Shown: positions 30,719 through 41,278 of the stretch, piece by piece
Numbering within the stretch: position 1 is the first letter of the stretch
Layout: each line of letters begins with the position of its first letter
NCBI RefSeq assembly: GCF_001315985.1
Contig: NZ_BBBI01000007.1
Location: 60,378-124,377 of the forward strand
Length of the DNA: 64,000 nucleotides
Direction: 5' to 3'
Source of the DNA: Vulcanisaeta distributa JCM 11216
GTDB lineage: Archaea; Thermoproteota; Thermoprotei; Thermoproteales; Thermocladiaceae
The notes under the pieces: model-generated
Told to the model about the DNA's origin: nothing
The model's input: only the letters and a program-made list of their open reading frames with translations
Databases searched by the model: none
Program-made: the position numbers and the translations under genes

Positions 30719-31973
30719 ATGCCCCCCCACGAACTCGAGGAATTAACCAACGCAATAGGCGCGTTATCAGCAATCGATGAGGAGAAGGTACCTGTATGGG
30801 AATCGATGGGCAGGGTACTTTCTAGGGACGTCGTGGTACCCATAGACATACCACCGCACCCAAAGGCCGCTTATGATGGTTATGCCGTTAGAAGTCAAGA
30901 CACCTCCAAGGCACCAACCAGGTTAAGGCTTGTGGGTTATGTACATATTGGTGAGGTGCCAAGTATTGAGGTAGGCCCCCCCATGGAAACCGCCTACGTA
31001 ACCACCGGCGCCTACTTACCGAGTGGCGCTGATGCAGTCGTTCCTGAGGAGTTCGTTGATGTCGTTAGTAATAATGAGGTTGTCATTAACAAGCCAGTTA
31101 AGCCCTGGGATAATGTAGACCCAGCGGGCGACTTTGCCAGGAGGGGTGAGGCGGCCCTTAGGGAGGGTACGGTCATAATGCCCTGGGACATACCAGCACT
31201 GCTGGAGCTTGGTATTGGCGAGGTTTGGGTTAGGAGGAGGGTCAGAATATTCATAGTAGCTACTGGCTCCGAATTAATCGAGGTTAAGGCGCCAAATGAG
31301 GTGCTAGATGCAATAATTAATGGTAAGGTCGTTGAGAGCACGGCATCGTTCATAGGAAATTACGTGAGGATGTACATACCGTACGCCGAGGTCGTGGGCA
31401 GGACCATAGTACCTGATGACCGGGAAGCCATCAGAAATGCGGTAATGAAGGCCCTGGACATGGCGGACATCGTGATAACCACGGGAGGCACAGGACCAAG
31501 CGGTATTGACTATGTTTATGAGGTAACGAAATCACTAAACCCAAGGATATACATTAGGGGGGGTTAAGGATGAGCCTGGCAGACCAACGGGGGGGCTTGC
31601 AGTATTGGGTGGTAATAAGGTCATCATTAACCTGTCGGGTCATCCAATATCGGCCTTGAATGCCATGACCGTGGTCGTTAAGGAGGTCATTAAGAGACTC
31701 GCGGGTGTTAAGGTGGATATTGCGGAGCCCAGGGTAATGGCTAGGCTAGGTAGGGGGGGTACGCTTGGTGATAAGGAGTTCGCCAGGCAGTATAGGGTTA
31801 GGGTTAGGAGGGTCGGTAATGATTACGTCATAGAGGAGTTACCGAGACAGGGCAGTTCACTAACGCACACACTCCTGATGGTTAATGGACTCGTGTTCAC
31901 GAGGAAGGGGCAAATCGTTAGAGAGGGCGATTACGTGGAGGTACTACTCCTGAGGGAACCACCTCGTGATTAA
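30719..31973 (+). CDS. moeA: Molybdopterin molybdenumtransferase MoeA, one frameshift
   Basis: About 415 residues from ATG 30719 (GTG 30689 also possible). PIDIPPHPKAAYDGYAVRS, the TTGAYLPSGADAVVPEE block, ATGSEL and the ITTGGTGPSG motif define the family, which inserts molybdate (or tungstate, likely in this group) into activated molybdopterin. The frame breaks at the seven-G run 31557; with six the text reads IRGVKDEPGRPTG and continues through INLSGHPISAL. The N- and C-terminal domains are all present. Divergent from the unknown gene at 30703. Confidence 0.92.
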
Positions 31974-32048
31974 TTTTCAGTTTCACGAAATATTTCAGCC
32001 CCCCCAACACTGAAAGTAACTTATAAATCAAGTGGATAAAATAATAAT

Positions 32049-32294
32049 GTGAAACAAACACTACTGCAAAGCCAGGAACAGAGACATAGGTGCGGGATAA
32101 GCGACATCAGGGAATTCCTAATAAGCTACGCACTAATTAACTGCAGGAGGAACATAACGAGGGACAATGAGTACAAGATAACAATGGCGTGCTTCCATGC
32201 GTGGCACCAAACAAGGTACGGAATCAGGGCATCACAACAATGCATAAGAACCCTAGTACTCTACCTACCGGCAATAGCCAGGAACTACAACTAA
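32049..32294 (+). CDS. Small hypothetical protein, 81 residues
   Basis: Starts GTG 32049 after a TATA-like TTATAAATC near 32020. Helical, with cysteines at INCRR, MACFHAW and QQCIRT. It could be a small DNA- or RNA-binding protein, but no family is recognised. Composition is A-rich on this strand and leads into the skewed region that holds the ATPase. Real gene status is uncertain. Confidence 0.4.
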   Translation: MKQTLLQSQEQRHRCGISDIREFLISYALINCRRNITRDNEYKITMACFHAWHQTRYGIRASQQCIRTLVLYLPAIARNYN

Positions 32295-32443
32295 AAATAG
32301 AAAGAGAGGGAAACGCAAAATACATAATAACTAAACTAAAATAATACGTTAATAATATGAATGAATTTGGATAAGTGACGATGTTAAGTGAGTACTTAGG
32401 GGCTATTACCACGCACTAATTACTGGTCTAGTCCTAGGTAATT

Positions 32444-32839
32444 ATGGATATCACCGGAATAATCCTATGGCCCAGGAGCGTCAGCGTTATATTATTTTCA
32501 ATAGCATTAATTCTCGGTATAGCCCTAATAATCCACAGCATTACACGAATAAACTCCATAAGGTCCCTATCGACGAGGATTAAACGCATTGAGATTAAGA
32601 ACGACTTAGTAATCCTCAGCACGATAAACAGCACCCACGAGATTAGGCTTAGTGAGATAGCCATATGCCATAAAGCCATAATGGGAAGAGGTTATAGGCC
32701 CTACGCATATAACGTCTTCATCAATCACCAAGGCACTACATACAAAATACCGCACCTAAAGCCCGAGGACTACGGAGCATTAAGGCAAGTACTGAAAAGC
32801 CACGGAATAGACATAAGCGAATGCCAGGCACGCCAGTAG
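32444..32839 (+). CDS. Hypothetical membrane-anchored protein, 131 residues
   Basis: One or two N-terminal membrane helices (SVSVILFSIALILGIALII) and then a soluble part with strand pattern (IKRIEIKNDLVILSTINSTH; YNVFINHQGTTYKIPHL) like the short PH-type domains found in many small membrane proteins. No definite family. Its end would collide with the convergent ATPase if that gene's last run is misread; with correction the two stay 22 bases apart. Confidence 0.55.
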   Translation: MDITGIILWPRSVSVILFSIALILGIALIIHSITRINSIRSLSTRIKRIEIKNDLVILSTINSTHEIRLSEIAICHKAIMGRGYRPYAYNVFINHQGTTYKIPHLKPEDYGALRQVLKSHGIDISECQARQ

Positions 32840-32861
32840 GCCACATTGCACATCAAAGGCA

Positions 32862-33973
32862 TTACAACCCCCCCGCGCCGCCTCCCTAACTATTGGGTCC
32901 GTAAACTCCAGGTTCTCATCAATTATCGAGTACCTCTTCAACGTCGTTAATACATCATGAAGAACCCTATCACTAATCGGTGAACCCTCATAATCCTCAA
33001 GACCCCCCCTCTTCAATAAGCCCCCCCCACTCCCTAACCCCCCCCGGAGGCAAGCAACCTAAGCACCACCCTATACCTCCTACTAACCCTAAGGCTGAGG
33101 AAGTTATCAAGCTCCTGCCTAGCCAGGCTAACGGCATCACCAATTATTGACTCCAGGTCCCTACCACCAACACTCCTCGAATAACCATAGTACGTCAACC
33201 ATCCAATAACACCATCAAGCCTATCCACAACCTCCCTAAGCTCATCCTCACCAACTCTAACACCAACCTCAGAGAAACCACGCCTAAGAAACTCCAGGGA
33301 CTCCTCGCGGGTCAACCTCTCGGTAACAACCTCGCATAAGCCTACCAAACAATGGGGGGGACTCGGGATTACTAAATATGGAGTTCAAAACACCCATTTC
33401 TGAGCCAGATATTATGAACTTAGTGTTCCCGAGAAAGTCATAGGCGTGAGCCACGGCACTCCAAACCTCGAAACCCAACGACCCACCAAGCCTCTGCGCC
33501 TCATCAATAACAATAACAAGCCTAACACCCGCGCTCGCGGAGGCCTCATCAAACTCCCTAAACAACTCGGTGAGTAATGGCCTATCCCTACCCCCCCAAT
33601 TAAGCGAGACCTCAAAACCATGCACCCTAACACCCCCCCTAACACCACTTAACACCCTAATGAAACTACTAAGTAAGGCCCTATACGGAGAGTACCTCCT
33701 AAGGAACTCACTTAACGCCCTAGACAAAACCTCATACAACCCCCCCCTCCTGGACCTAATTACCTCCCTAACATCAACAAATACATAAGGCACACCCAAC
33801 TCATTAAGCGTAGTCAATATCAAAGAAGTCTTACCAGTCCTCCTCAAACCCCCCCTAACAACAATAAGCCGCGTCAAAGAATCACCAACAAAACCCGAAA
33901 GCCTACCAAACTCCCCCCCCTCAAAATCAAACAAATCCACCCTACGTACCTTAGGCCTCGTATCAAACAACAC
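32862..33973 (-). CDS. Archaeal-type ATPase (PF01637-like), several frameshifts
   Basis: About 360 residues from GTG 33973. Walker A is read VVRGGLRRTGKTSLIL; the family has GLRRTGKTS, so the seven-run at 33849 adds a Gly. Walker B is RLVIVIDEAQRLG and sensor I is FIISGSEMG. The C-terminal part (RLTREESLEFLRRGF; VLHDVLTTLKRYSIID) is the usual helical lid plus winged helix. Frames break near 33330, 33038, 33020 and 32869. Members are mobile, poorly understood ATPases tied to transcription or defence. The gene is extremely G-rich on its coding strand, unlike its neighbours. Confidence 0.82.
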
Positions 33974-34089
33974 GCTTCCACACCGAAAGCAACTTCCACA
34001 GCGGAAGCGTAAAAACCTAACCCAACAACACAACAACCCAAACAACCACGAAGAAAACCTTAAAAACCAACAAAGCAAAAGCAACCACG

Positions 34090-34213
34090 CCCCCCCCGGT
34101 AGCTCAGAGGTTAGAGCGGCCGGCTGTAGTCAGCCCCCCCGTGGGCGACAACGGAAAAGCCCACGGTAAGCAGTCACCGGCAGGTCCCGGGTTCAAATCC
34201 CGCCGGGGGGGGA
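34090..34213 (+). tRNA. tRNA-Tyr (anticodon GTA) with intron
   Basis: Anticodon GTA at 34126-34128 with stem GCCGG/CCGGC. An intron of 46 bases as read lies at about 34130-34175, after position 37, the canonical place; its inner stem CCGTGGG/CCCACGG-like pairing supports a bulge-helix-bulge cut. Acceptor runs of eight should be five, giving CCCCCGG/CCGGGGG. The T-stem 3' strand is one G short (CCCG for CCCGG), probably a base lost in sequencing. Confidence 0.9.
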
Positions 34214-34732
34214 CTTTATTCTATTATTTATATTTACATTAGTGAAAATTAAATATTTTTAATATCTCTTTTGTTATCTTTTTGTAAATTATTTAATGTG
34301 ATAAGGATGACGTTTACTTAAATCCTTGTTGTAAGTTTTTATGCTATTAGATCTTAATACGTGATGGTATGACTGTTTTTACTACTGCATTGGCTTTTTG
34401 TAAATATTGTTAGGCTATATTTTATTAAATACGATAGTAATTAATGGGATAGGTAATAGAAATCTTCATGCCTTAATTAATGATCTTTCACTGTGGCTAG
34501 TAGTCATGAATTACGTCTATGCTATTAAATGCTAATGATGATGCGTGAATCGCTATGTACGGTGCTGAATTATGTTTATTATCATGTTGATTTACCTTGT
34601 ATTTGGTTTGTTCATAAGCCTTGAGGAATTGTTCATAACTTAACCTATTGTTTACGTATTCAATAATGATGTGCGAAAGGGGAGAGAAAGAGGAAGGTTT
34701 GGTTTTGATTTTGAGTTTTGTTTTTGTTTGTC
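34214..34732. other. A/T-rich intergenic stretch of about 520 bases
   Basis: Lies between tRNA-Tyr and the Cren7 gene. No frame longer than about 40 codons with a good start is seen on either strand. An ATGATGA followed 31 bases later by CTGA (near 34534) hints at a C/D box RNA but is too short for one. Possible promoter for an unknown transcript; otherwise nothing clear. Confidence 0.4.
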
Positions 34733-34924
34733 TTAGGTTATTATGTTTCCTTGTTCGTCTACTTTGGCTATTACCTTCCTCACGGTCTTTCCGTCTGGCG
34801 TCTTGAACAACGCCATCACAAAGCCCTTCCTACCCTTAGGCTGAACCTTCCAAACCTTCGTAGGCTTAAGCTTCCTGCCTTCTACTTCGTATTCCTTCTT
34901 AGCCAGATCCTCCAGTGTGACCAT
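34733..34924 (-). CDS. creN7: Cren7-type chromatin protein
   Basis: 63 residues from ATG 34924. The segment [18 protein letters not shown], then [14 protein letters not shown], matches the SH3-like Cren7 fold (KVWxLxPKGRKGVxxGLFxxPxxGK). Cren7 binds the minor groove without sequence choice, sharply bends DNA and is highly abundant. The N-terminus [19 protein letters not shown] is slightly longer than in Sulfolobus. Stands alone, downstream of tRNA-Gln region on the other strand. Confidence 0.88.
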   Translation of the reverse strand: MVTLEDLAKKEYEVEGRKLKPTKVWKVQPKGRKGFVMALFKTPDGKTVRKVIAKVDEQGNIIT

Positions 34925-35048
34925 ATTGGTCGTTGTTTTCGTGGTTGCCTAGTTTAATATGGTAATTGGTTATTTTGTATGTTTGTCTTATTAATGCCTT
35001 CGTTGCCTTGGCCTTATGCGTTTACGTGCGGTTTGCGATGCGTAGCAC

Positions 35049-35056
35049 TTTTAAAC
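35049..35056 (+). promoter_or_regulatory. TATA-like box before tRNA-Gln
   Basis: CTTTTAAA lies 22-29 bases before the first base of the tRNA, the normal distance for an archaeal tRNA promoter. Confidence 0.55.
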
Positions 35057-35077
35057 TGGTTCCTTGCCTCTGTTATT

Positions 35078-35169
35078 AGCCGGGTCGTCTAGCGGCCAAG
35101 GATGGCGGGCTCTGGACCAGCAGGGGGGGTAGAAACCCGTTGACCCCGGTTCGAATCCGGGCCCGGCTA
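35078..35169 (+). tRNA. tRNA-Gln (anticodon CTG) with short intron
   Basis: Acceptor AGCCGGG pairs with CCCGGCT; T-loop TTCGAAT has stem CCCGG/CCGGG. Anticodon CTG at 35112-35114. Between position 37 and 38 an intron of 19 bases as read (35116-35134) contains a seven-G run, so its true length is probably 16. The 3' anticodon strand CCCGT follows and pairs with GCGGG through one G-U. CC follows the discriminator A. Confidence 0.9.
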
Positions 35170-35310
35170 CCACTCTTTCGTAACCGTGTTACGGTTTATT
35201 GGATTGGTACGTGATTATTTATTTATAAATTGGGGGGGTTGGTTAGTTTTTGTTGGGTTTGTTGGTGCCGTAAATGGGCTCATGAGGATTGTTGAGACCT
35301 TTCATGCTTA

Positions 35311-35529
35311 TTGATTGCTGGGCTTCTGGCATGGGTTTATGTCAATGATGTGCCCTGCAGCGGGTGTGTTTTTAATCGAGTATGCGGTATTGATTTTAGG
35401 TCTGGGTCACCATTTCTGTGGTGCTTAATGGTTTTTGCGTTAATCCATGGAGATCTACCACGTTATACGTGGCTTGCACCTATTAAGGGGAAGATCGTGC
35501 TTTTTAGCTTTCTTTCAAGCCATGTTTAG
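35311..35529 (+). CDS. Doubtful cysteine-rich reading frame
   Basis: The 388 bases from 35170 to 35557 hold only this frame of 72 residues. It has CSGCVFNRVCG and a Trp-Cys near WCLM, a bit like the short iron-sulfur or zinc loops of radical SAM tails, and no membrane helix of certain kind. With the known run errors nearby (seven G at 35232) the start may be wrong. It may equally be noncoding. Confidence 0.25.
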   Translation: MIAGLLAWVYVNDVPCSGCVFNRVCGIDFRSGSPFLWCLMVFALIHGDLPRYTWLAPIKGKIVLFSFLSSHV

Positions 35530-35557
35530 GTTTTTGCTTCCTTGTTGCTGCCGTACC

Positions 35558-36127
35558 TTAGGCCATTGTGAATGCCTTTATGTTCTTATCCACGTCTTTT
35601 CTGATGTTTGCCTTTATTGATTCCTCAATTATGTTTTGCGGGATGTATTGGTTTAGTCCCATTATTGAGTAGAGCGCACCGAGTATTATCATGTTCTCGT
35701 AAATAATACTACCCAGCTTAAGTGCATCATCATAGGCGTTCACCGTGTAAACCCTCTCTATACTGCTTCTCAGAATGTCCTCTAGCTCGTTTATACTTGG
35801 TATTCTCTGTTTCGTGGCCGGCGGCCTTATCAACCTCCTGTTCACTATGAATATGGTGTTTTTGTTGGCATAACCAACAGCCCTAAGCGCCTCAAGTATT
35901 TCGAAGGCTACTACGACGTCCGCGCCTCCTTTGGGTATTAATGGTGCATCTACATCCCCCCCAATCCTAACGTGGACATCTATGGAACCACCCCCCCTCT
36001 GGCTTAGTCCGTGGGTCTCGGCAACCAAAGCCTTATAACCAGCCCTTACGGCTGCGTCGCCGAGTACCGTGGCGAAGGTCACAAGTCCCTGACCGCCGAC
36101 ACCGGCTAGGTATATGTTGAGTCTCAT
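35558..36127 (-). CDS. iorB: Indolepyruvate:ferredoxin oxidoreductase beta subunit
   Basis: About 189 residues from ATG 36127 (MRLNIYLAGVGGQG; an upstream ATG at 36136 is possible). GVGGQGLVTFATVLGDAA and THGLSQRGGGSIDVHVRIG are the pyruvate-oxidoreductase gamma-like motifs of IorB; the GGG in QRGGGS holds a seven-run, and most relatives read QRGGS. It works with IorA to turn aryl-pyruvates into aryl-acetyl-CoA, passing electrons to ferredoxin. It directly follows iorA with a gap of about ten bases, the usual operon. Confidence 0.92.
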   Translation of the reverse strand: MRLNIYLAGVGGQGLVTFATVLGDAAVRAGYKALVAETHGLSQRGGGSIDVHVRIGGDVDAPLIPKGGADVVVAFEILEALRAVGYANKNTIFIVNRRLIRPPATKQRIPSINELEDILRSSIERVYTVNAYDDALKLGSIIYENMIILGALYSIMGLNQYIPQNIIEESIKANIRKDVDKNIKAFTMA

Positions 36128-36137
36128 GATTATCACC

Positions 36138-38002
36138 CTACATCTCTGCCCACTTCTTCAGCCAATCCCTAACATTGCCCTCCGGCTTGATTGCATTGTA
36201 TGGGCATACCTGTGCGCAGACGGAGCAGCCAACGCACATGTTGGGGGGGTCTATCCAGGCCTTCTTATTCTCGAGGGGGGGCACTATTGCCGGGCATGCA
36301 ATTAGGTTGTAGCATATTCCGCAGGCCCTGCATGCGTCTGGGTCGACGTAGTAACGCGCCACGTAGCCCCCTAAACAACCTCATGGCCTCTAGCGCGCAG
36401 CCCCTCTTCATGACCACGACCGCAATACCGCCCTTCCTAACCACGTTCACGGCCTCCATCATCACCTCCTGAGCATTCCTAACATTGAATGGATCTACCG
36501 TCCTCACATAATCAGCACCAATCGCCTTAGCAATATCCTCAATGTTTATTGTGCTTGTTGGGTTTGGTTGTCCACCTGTCATTGCAGTGACCCTGTTGTC
36601 GAGGATCAGTACCAGCATTGGTGTCTTGTTATAAACGGCGTTAACCAGTGCGGGTAGGCCTGTATGGAAGAATGTTGAGTCGCCAATTATTGATATTACC
36701 ATTGTCTTGCCGTTGGTTCCGTGGTAAAGACCCATGCCTAGACCTAGGGAGCTGCCCATGTTCGTGAGTAGGTCCTGTTCATTGAATGGATTGTTAATAC
36801 CTAGCTGTAGCACCCAATGTCGCCACTAAATAAGGCTGGCGCCGGCCTTGGCTGTGACGACCTTCAATTCATAAAATGACGCCGCGTGGGGGGGACAACC
36901 TGGACAGAAGACGGGCAGTCTCGGCGGTGGTGCGTAGTCGATCTTAACGGTATTTAATGATGAGAATGGGTTTACTATATTGAGGGCCTTTGATAATCCT
37001 TCCATTACGGAATTGATCGTTAGCTCACCAACCTTATTGAAAATATTCTCTGCCTTACCGAGTACCGGTACTCTGACGCCCTCGTCATAGAGCAGTGCCT
37101 TTAATTGATTCTCAAGCACTGGGTCTCCTTCCTCAATGACGATAACCCTATCGGCCTTAGCAACGGCATCCATAATCACCTTCCTGGGCAGTGGTACTGG
37201 GGTTGCAACATTTAGTATGCTTGCCCTTACACCGTAGTTCTTAACGGCCTCCAGTGCGTATGTGAATGCCACGCCGCTGGTTATTATGAGGCTTTTGCCA
37301 CCATCTACGTAGGTATGCGGTAATTCCTCAACACCCAACTCAATGCTACTCCACCTCTTCAGTAATTCCTCCTTGAGTGCCCGTGCATTTGCAGGAATTA
37401 GTGCGTGTCTCCTTGGGTCCTTAACGTACTCCCTCGAGTACTTGGGAACCTCCGGCGTGCATATGGTTACTGGACCTCTCACGTGCGATACCCTGGTAAC
37501 TGTCCTCATCATCACTGGGTGCCCATACTTCTCACTAAATTCAATGGCAAGCTTTGTATAATCCTTGGCGCTTTGTGGGTCATAAGGCTCGAGGACCGGG
37601 ATATAGGCGTGAAGCCCAACCCACCTATTGTCCTGCTCATTCTGGCTGCTCCACATGCTTGGGTCGTCAGCCGTGACAATCACAAAGCCACCCCCTCACG
37701 CCTGTGTAGGCGCTGGACATTAGTGGGTCCATGGCCACGTTGAGACCCACGTGCTTCATGGTCACCATCGACCTGGCACCAGCTAGGCTGCGCCGTAGGC
37801 CACCTCGTAGGCCACCTTCTCATTACTGCTCCATTCAGCGTAAACTCCAAACTCCCTGCCGTAATCAATTAAGTACTCAATGATTTCGCTTGATGGCGTT
37901 CCTGGATAGCCGGCGGCAACGGCTACCCCCAGTCTCTAATGCGCCATGGGCAATTGCGTGATTGCCAAGCATTAGCCTAACCGTGCAGTTGCTCATCAGC
38001 AT
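36138..38002 (-). CDS. iorA: Indolepyruvate:ferredoxin oxidoreductase alpha subunit, several frameshifts
   Basis: About 620 residues from ATG 38002. The order is: [15 protein letters not shown] and [12 protein letters not shown] (pyrimidine domain), CPGCPHAASF (read CPPH at 36890), [10 protein letters not shown] and [15 protein letters not shown] (thiamine diphosphate domain), and a C-terminal two-cluster ferredoxin [15 protein letters not shown] and [12 protein letters not shown]. Breaks at 37927, 37798, 37695, 36835 and 36368 are at G/C runs or short repeats. It oxidises indolepyruvate and similar 2-oxo acids in aromatic amino acid fermentation. Confidence 0.92.
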
Positions 38003-38277
38003 TACCTAGGCATATGTAATTTAAAGCCTTTCTCCTAGAACTTGATAAATTAATTAGTGATATATTTAGTTTAGTATGGATATATAGTTTATATTCAGCC
38101 TAGAACGATATCGTCATTAATCCGCATGTCTAGGGCTCATCATCGATGTTCTACCCGTAATACTAATTTATATTATACGGAGCATATAAGCATGAAACGC
38201 GCGTTTCTAGGTATTGCATTAGTTATTTTAATTGCTTATTTAATATTACCTGGTCCCTAATCGATTTCGTGAACAGT

Positions 38278-40232
38278 ATGAGGAGGAATTTGGCGGTACT
38301 CTTGGCTGTACTTGCAATAACAGTCTCAGCTGTTGTTCTGGCTACGCAGTATCAGGTATCGCCAAATGTTAATTCACCATCAACGATAATCCAGCCGTAT
38401 TACGCAATACTTGAGTATATTGATTATATAAACACGACAAAGGCCATAACCCTTGCGCCTGGTCAGTCTATCACGATACAGGCGCCGTTACCTCCCGGCC
38501 CAGGTTATGTACTTGATTACGTCGAGGTTAGCATTAATCCGCCATCACCGGCCGTGTTAATTAGTGGTAGTAATTTAATGTATAGTAAGAATGAAATTGG
38601 TGCGATAGTTAGTGCTTACACGACAAGCAACAGTCTATCAATAGCGAATACAGGTAATCAACCGTTAAATGAGACAATATCAGTAACGTATGTGTTTGTG
38701 AATGAGGAGTATGTGGCATTGAATACATCCGCATCATCGTTCACACTAAGCATCTCAGTTCCAGATAGCACTATGCAATATGTAACGCAGCAGGTGATTA
38801 TGTTATCAATACCGAACTACATGCCCTTTGAGATAGCTGGTGTATCGTTGCCCAATGGGACGACATTATCACAGTTAATATCCAGCTGGAGTCCATTGGC
38901 CAATTACATAAAGATTGAGCCTAAGTACATGGAATTAACGGCTAATGGGCTACCCCCCCTGGTCAGTACCAGGTAACGATCAATTACGGCAGTGAGTACA
39001 TAATGCCAAGCGCAATGCTGGTTAAGGGTACGGAATTCCTGAACTATACGGTTAACCCAGGCCAGACCCTAGAGATAACTGGTTCAGAATTCGGAGTTCC
39101 ACCAGGTTGGAACCTACTGGGCTACATAGTTGTTGTTTATACGGTGCAGCCATTGGTTGTTGGTCAGCAGCCTGGTCACTTTGAGGTCATTGCTAATAGG
39201 GTCTCGCCAGCCTATCTATACAGTGATTTGATTCAAGTTAGTGGCATTAGTTACTTGCTGCCTCCATTCATAAGGTTTGCACCGATGATAGGTATTTACA
39301 TAGTGTATGATAGGTACTTCGAGATTGTCGATAACCTAAACGTGCCGCTTGTCGTGACGTTCATGCCAATAATCTACAAGCCAATTGGGCAGTGGGTTAA
39401 CGGTAACCTAGAGGCCACTGTAAGTGACGCTGATGTCTCTAACGGTCTGTGGACCGCATTAGTTGTTCAGCTTCCCGAGATAGCCCACATATATAAGATA
39501 GTCACGCCAAGTGGCACGGTATATACAGGCCTGGTGAATTCGGAAATACCGTGGGGGCTCAGCCGAGAGATTGGTCTCGATAAGCCTGATGGGTCTCAGG
39601 CATACATAGCAGTCTCAACACTGGGCGTTAGTGAGACTGGTACATACACTGTTTATGTGAATTGGACCCCCCCAATAACAATGCACTTCACCAACACGTT
39701 GAACGCCCCCCCAATAAGTGGTGTGGAGGTTCAGGCTTACGTGAATGGTTCATTAATAACAAGCAGCGTTAGTGACTCTAATGGCAATGCATACATAAAT
39801 ATTGAGGAACCCACGCCGTTCATGGCAACGGTCTATTACGACAATGTGCCCATTTACTATGTTAACGTGAATTCATTGATTAATCAGCCAATAGGTATAA
39901 CGATAGGCCTATACAACGTGACAGTGCTATTTGTTGGTGCAAGGAACCAGGCAATATCCAATGCCAAGATAACGCTGTACAGGGTTGGCACTGGCCCAAT
40001 CTATAATGGCACAACAAGTAATACAGGGACGGCGGGATTCACCAACGTCCTAAGTGGGACATACCTAGTTACTGCCCAGTATGGCAATCTAAAGTACAGC
40101 GAGTTGGTGACCATAAATGGTAACGACGTGATAACGATAAAGTCGGACATACTTGCCATAATTGATGGGTTCCCAATAACCACAATGGAGGCATTGATAG
40201 GTACACTAGGGCTTGGAGGTGCCACGCTATAG
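38278..40232 (+). CDS. Large secreted protein, one frameshift
   Basis: About 650 residues from ATG 38278. A clear signal peptide (RRNLAVLLAVLAITVSAVV, then LATQ) is followed by beta-rich repeats with many Asn-x-Ser/Thr sites and long Pro/Tyr stretches. At 38951 five rather than seven C gives NGLPPGQYQVTINYGSEYIM and joins both halves. From about residue 530 a carboxypeptidase-regulatory-like unit appears (PPISGVEVQAYVNGSLITS, SNAKITLYRVGTG, GTYLVTAQYGNLKYSELV). No C-terminal membrane helix is seen, so it may be released or held by other surface proteins. Confidence 0.7.
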
Positions 40233-40336
40233 CCTTTGCCTTTGTAAATAGAAAAAGCGGTAAGAACTATGATGTAGTCACCATGTGAGTTTTTTATTAA
40301 AATTTATAAAACTCAAATTAATTTCTTTTAAAATAA

Positions 40337-40834
40337 TCAATGACTTCTTCTCTCGTACTCAATCCTTAACTCCCTTGCAAGTTCCATGACCTTATTTAAC
40401 GGTTCATGCCTAACATCAAAGACCTCATGAATCGAGACCAACCGCCTATACTCTCTTTCAAACCGGAGGAGTTCTTTTTTAATGCCTTCAATCCTTTGCG
40501 ACCTAATTCTCCTAAGCAGTGCTTCACCCCCCCATGAAATAAGCCTTTGGCAGTCAACCTCCAGTCTCCTAACAATCATTGGTCTAACAGCCTTGAACTG
40601 CTCATCCGTAAGCTCTATAACAGCATATGCAAACTCGCCCTCAAAACCCCTCTCCATTATATCAATTAACTCCTCCTTTATGTTCAACAACTTTCTCTCC
40701 AGTTCTTGCTGAGGTAGCCAGGAAACAATTACATTGGGTAATACCGAAAATCCTGAATCAACCAAGTGCTTGTTCACTAACCCCTGAACCTCATCGTTAC
40801 TCCCATATATTAATACCAATACGAATCGTCTCAT
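40337..40834 (-). CDS. Hypothetical protein, 165 residues
   Basis: Starts ATG 40834; a strand-rich N-terminus (RRFVLVLIYGSNDEVQGLV) and then long charged helices (RLEVDCQRLISWGGEALLRR; ELLRFEREYRRLVSIHEVFD) that may form a coiled coil. Its start overlaps the stop of the next-upstream gene by four bases, so they are one operon. No family recognised. A seven-run at 40526 may add one Gly. Confidence 0.55.
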   Translation of the reverse strand: MRRFVLVLIYGSNDEVQGLVNKHLVDSGFSVLPNVIVSWLPQQELERKLLNIKEELIDIMERGFEGEFAYAVIELTDEQFKAVRPMIVRRLEVDCQRLISWGGEALLRRIRSQRIEGIKKELLRFEREYRRLVSIHEVFDVRHEPLNKVMELARELRIEYERRSH

Positions 40835-41181
40835 GGGTCTTTCACGTATGCGCCTAAAACATTAATTATTAATTCCTTTACAAATGAATCCTCAACAACA
40901 CCCACCAGTGAAATCCTTACAGATATTAACTCCCTACGGGAACCATCATCATAACCCACAAACTCCCACTCAAGGCCGTTAATTACGTCCCTATGATAAA
41001 TCAACTGCACATCACCAACCCTGAGTGATTGGTCAATTGGTAAATTCCACGGAGCTACAACGTCAATACTAAGTATTGCCTCACCCTCGCTGAGATTAAG
41101 AAGTCTAGCCACCGACGTGTTTCCACACGCGTATTCCCTAATGGTTCCCTTATTAATTACATTAATACCTTCGCACTTCAT
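40831..41181 (-). CDS. Hypothetical protein, about 116 residues
   Basis: ATG 41181 (MKCEGINVINKG) is preferred; an earlier frame start at 41205 crosses an eight-C run. Likely a beta-barrel-like protein: ILSIDVVAPWNLP, VGDVQLIYHRDVI, GYDDGSRRELISVRISLVG. Two cysteines (KCEG, YACGN). No family recognised. It opens the two-gene unit and is divergent from the RHH regulator, sharing about 97 bases. Confidence 0.5.
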   Translation of the reverse strand: MKCEGINVINKGTIREYACGNTSVARLLNLSEGEAILSIDVVAPWNLPIDQSLRVGDVQLIYHRDVINGLEWEFVGYDDGSRRELISVRISLVGVVEDSFVKELIINVLGAYVKDP

Positions 41182-41245
41182 ATTTCGGCAATCCCCCCCC
41201 AACACTCATTTTATTACTTTTAACTCAGAGGTAGAGAAGGGTTTA

Positions 41246-41269
41246 AATACTATGTATTACTTGAAATAC
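41246..41269. promoter_or_regulatory. Three alternating AATAC/GTATT half sites
   Basis: AATAC at 41246, GTATT at 41254 and AATAC at 41265 lie directly before the RHH gene start at 41279 and overlap the TATA-like TTTAAATAC. Their alternating direction fits a dimer-binding operator for an RHH protein, possibly self-regulation, and would also cover the divergent pair. Confidence 0.4.
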
Positions 41270-41278
41270 TTGATTAAC

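Noticed and set aside
34530..34570. C/D box small RNA (ATGATGA then CTGA)
   Set aside because: The two boxes are too close and no inner D' and C' boxes are present.
38192..38260. A 22-residue hydrophobic peptide gene
   Set aside because: Short, in an A/T-rich spacer, with no overlap or conserved feature to support it.
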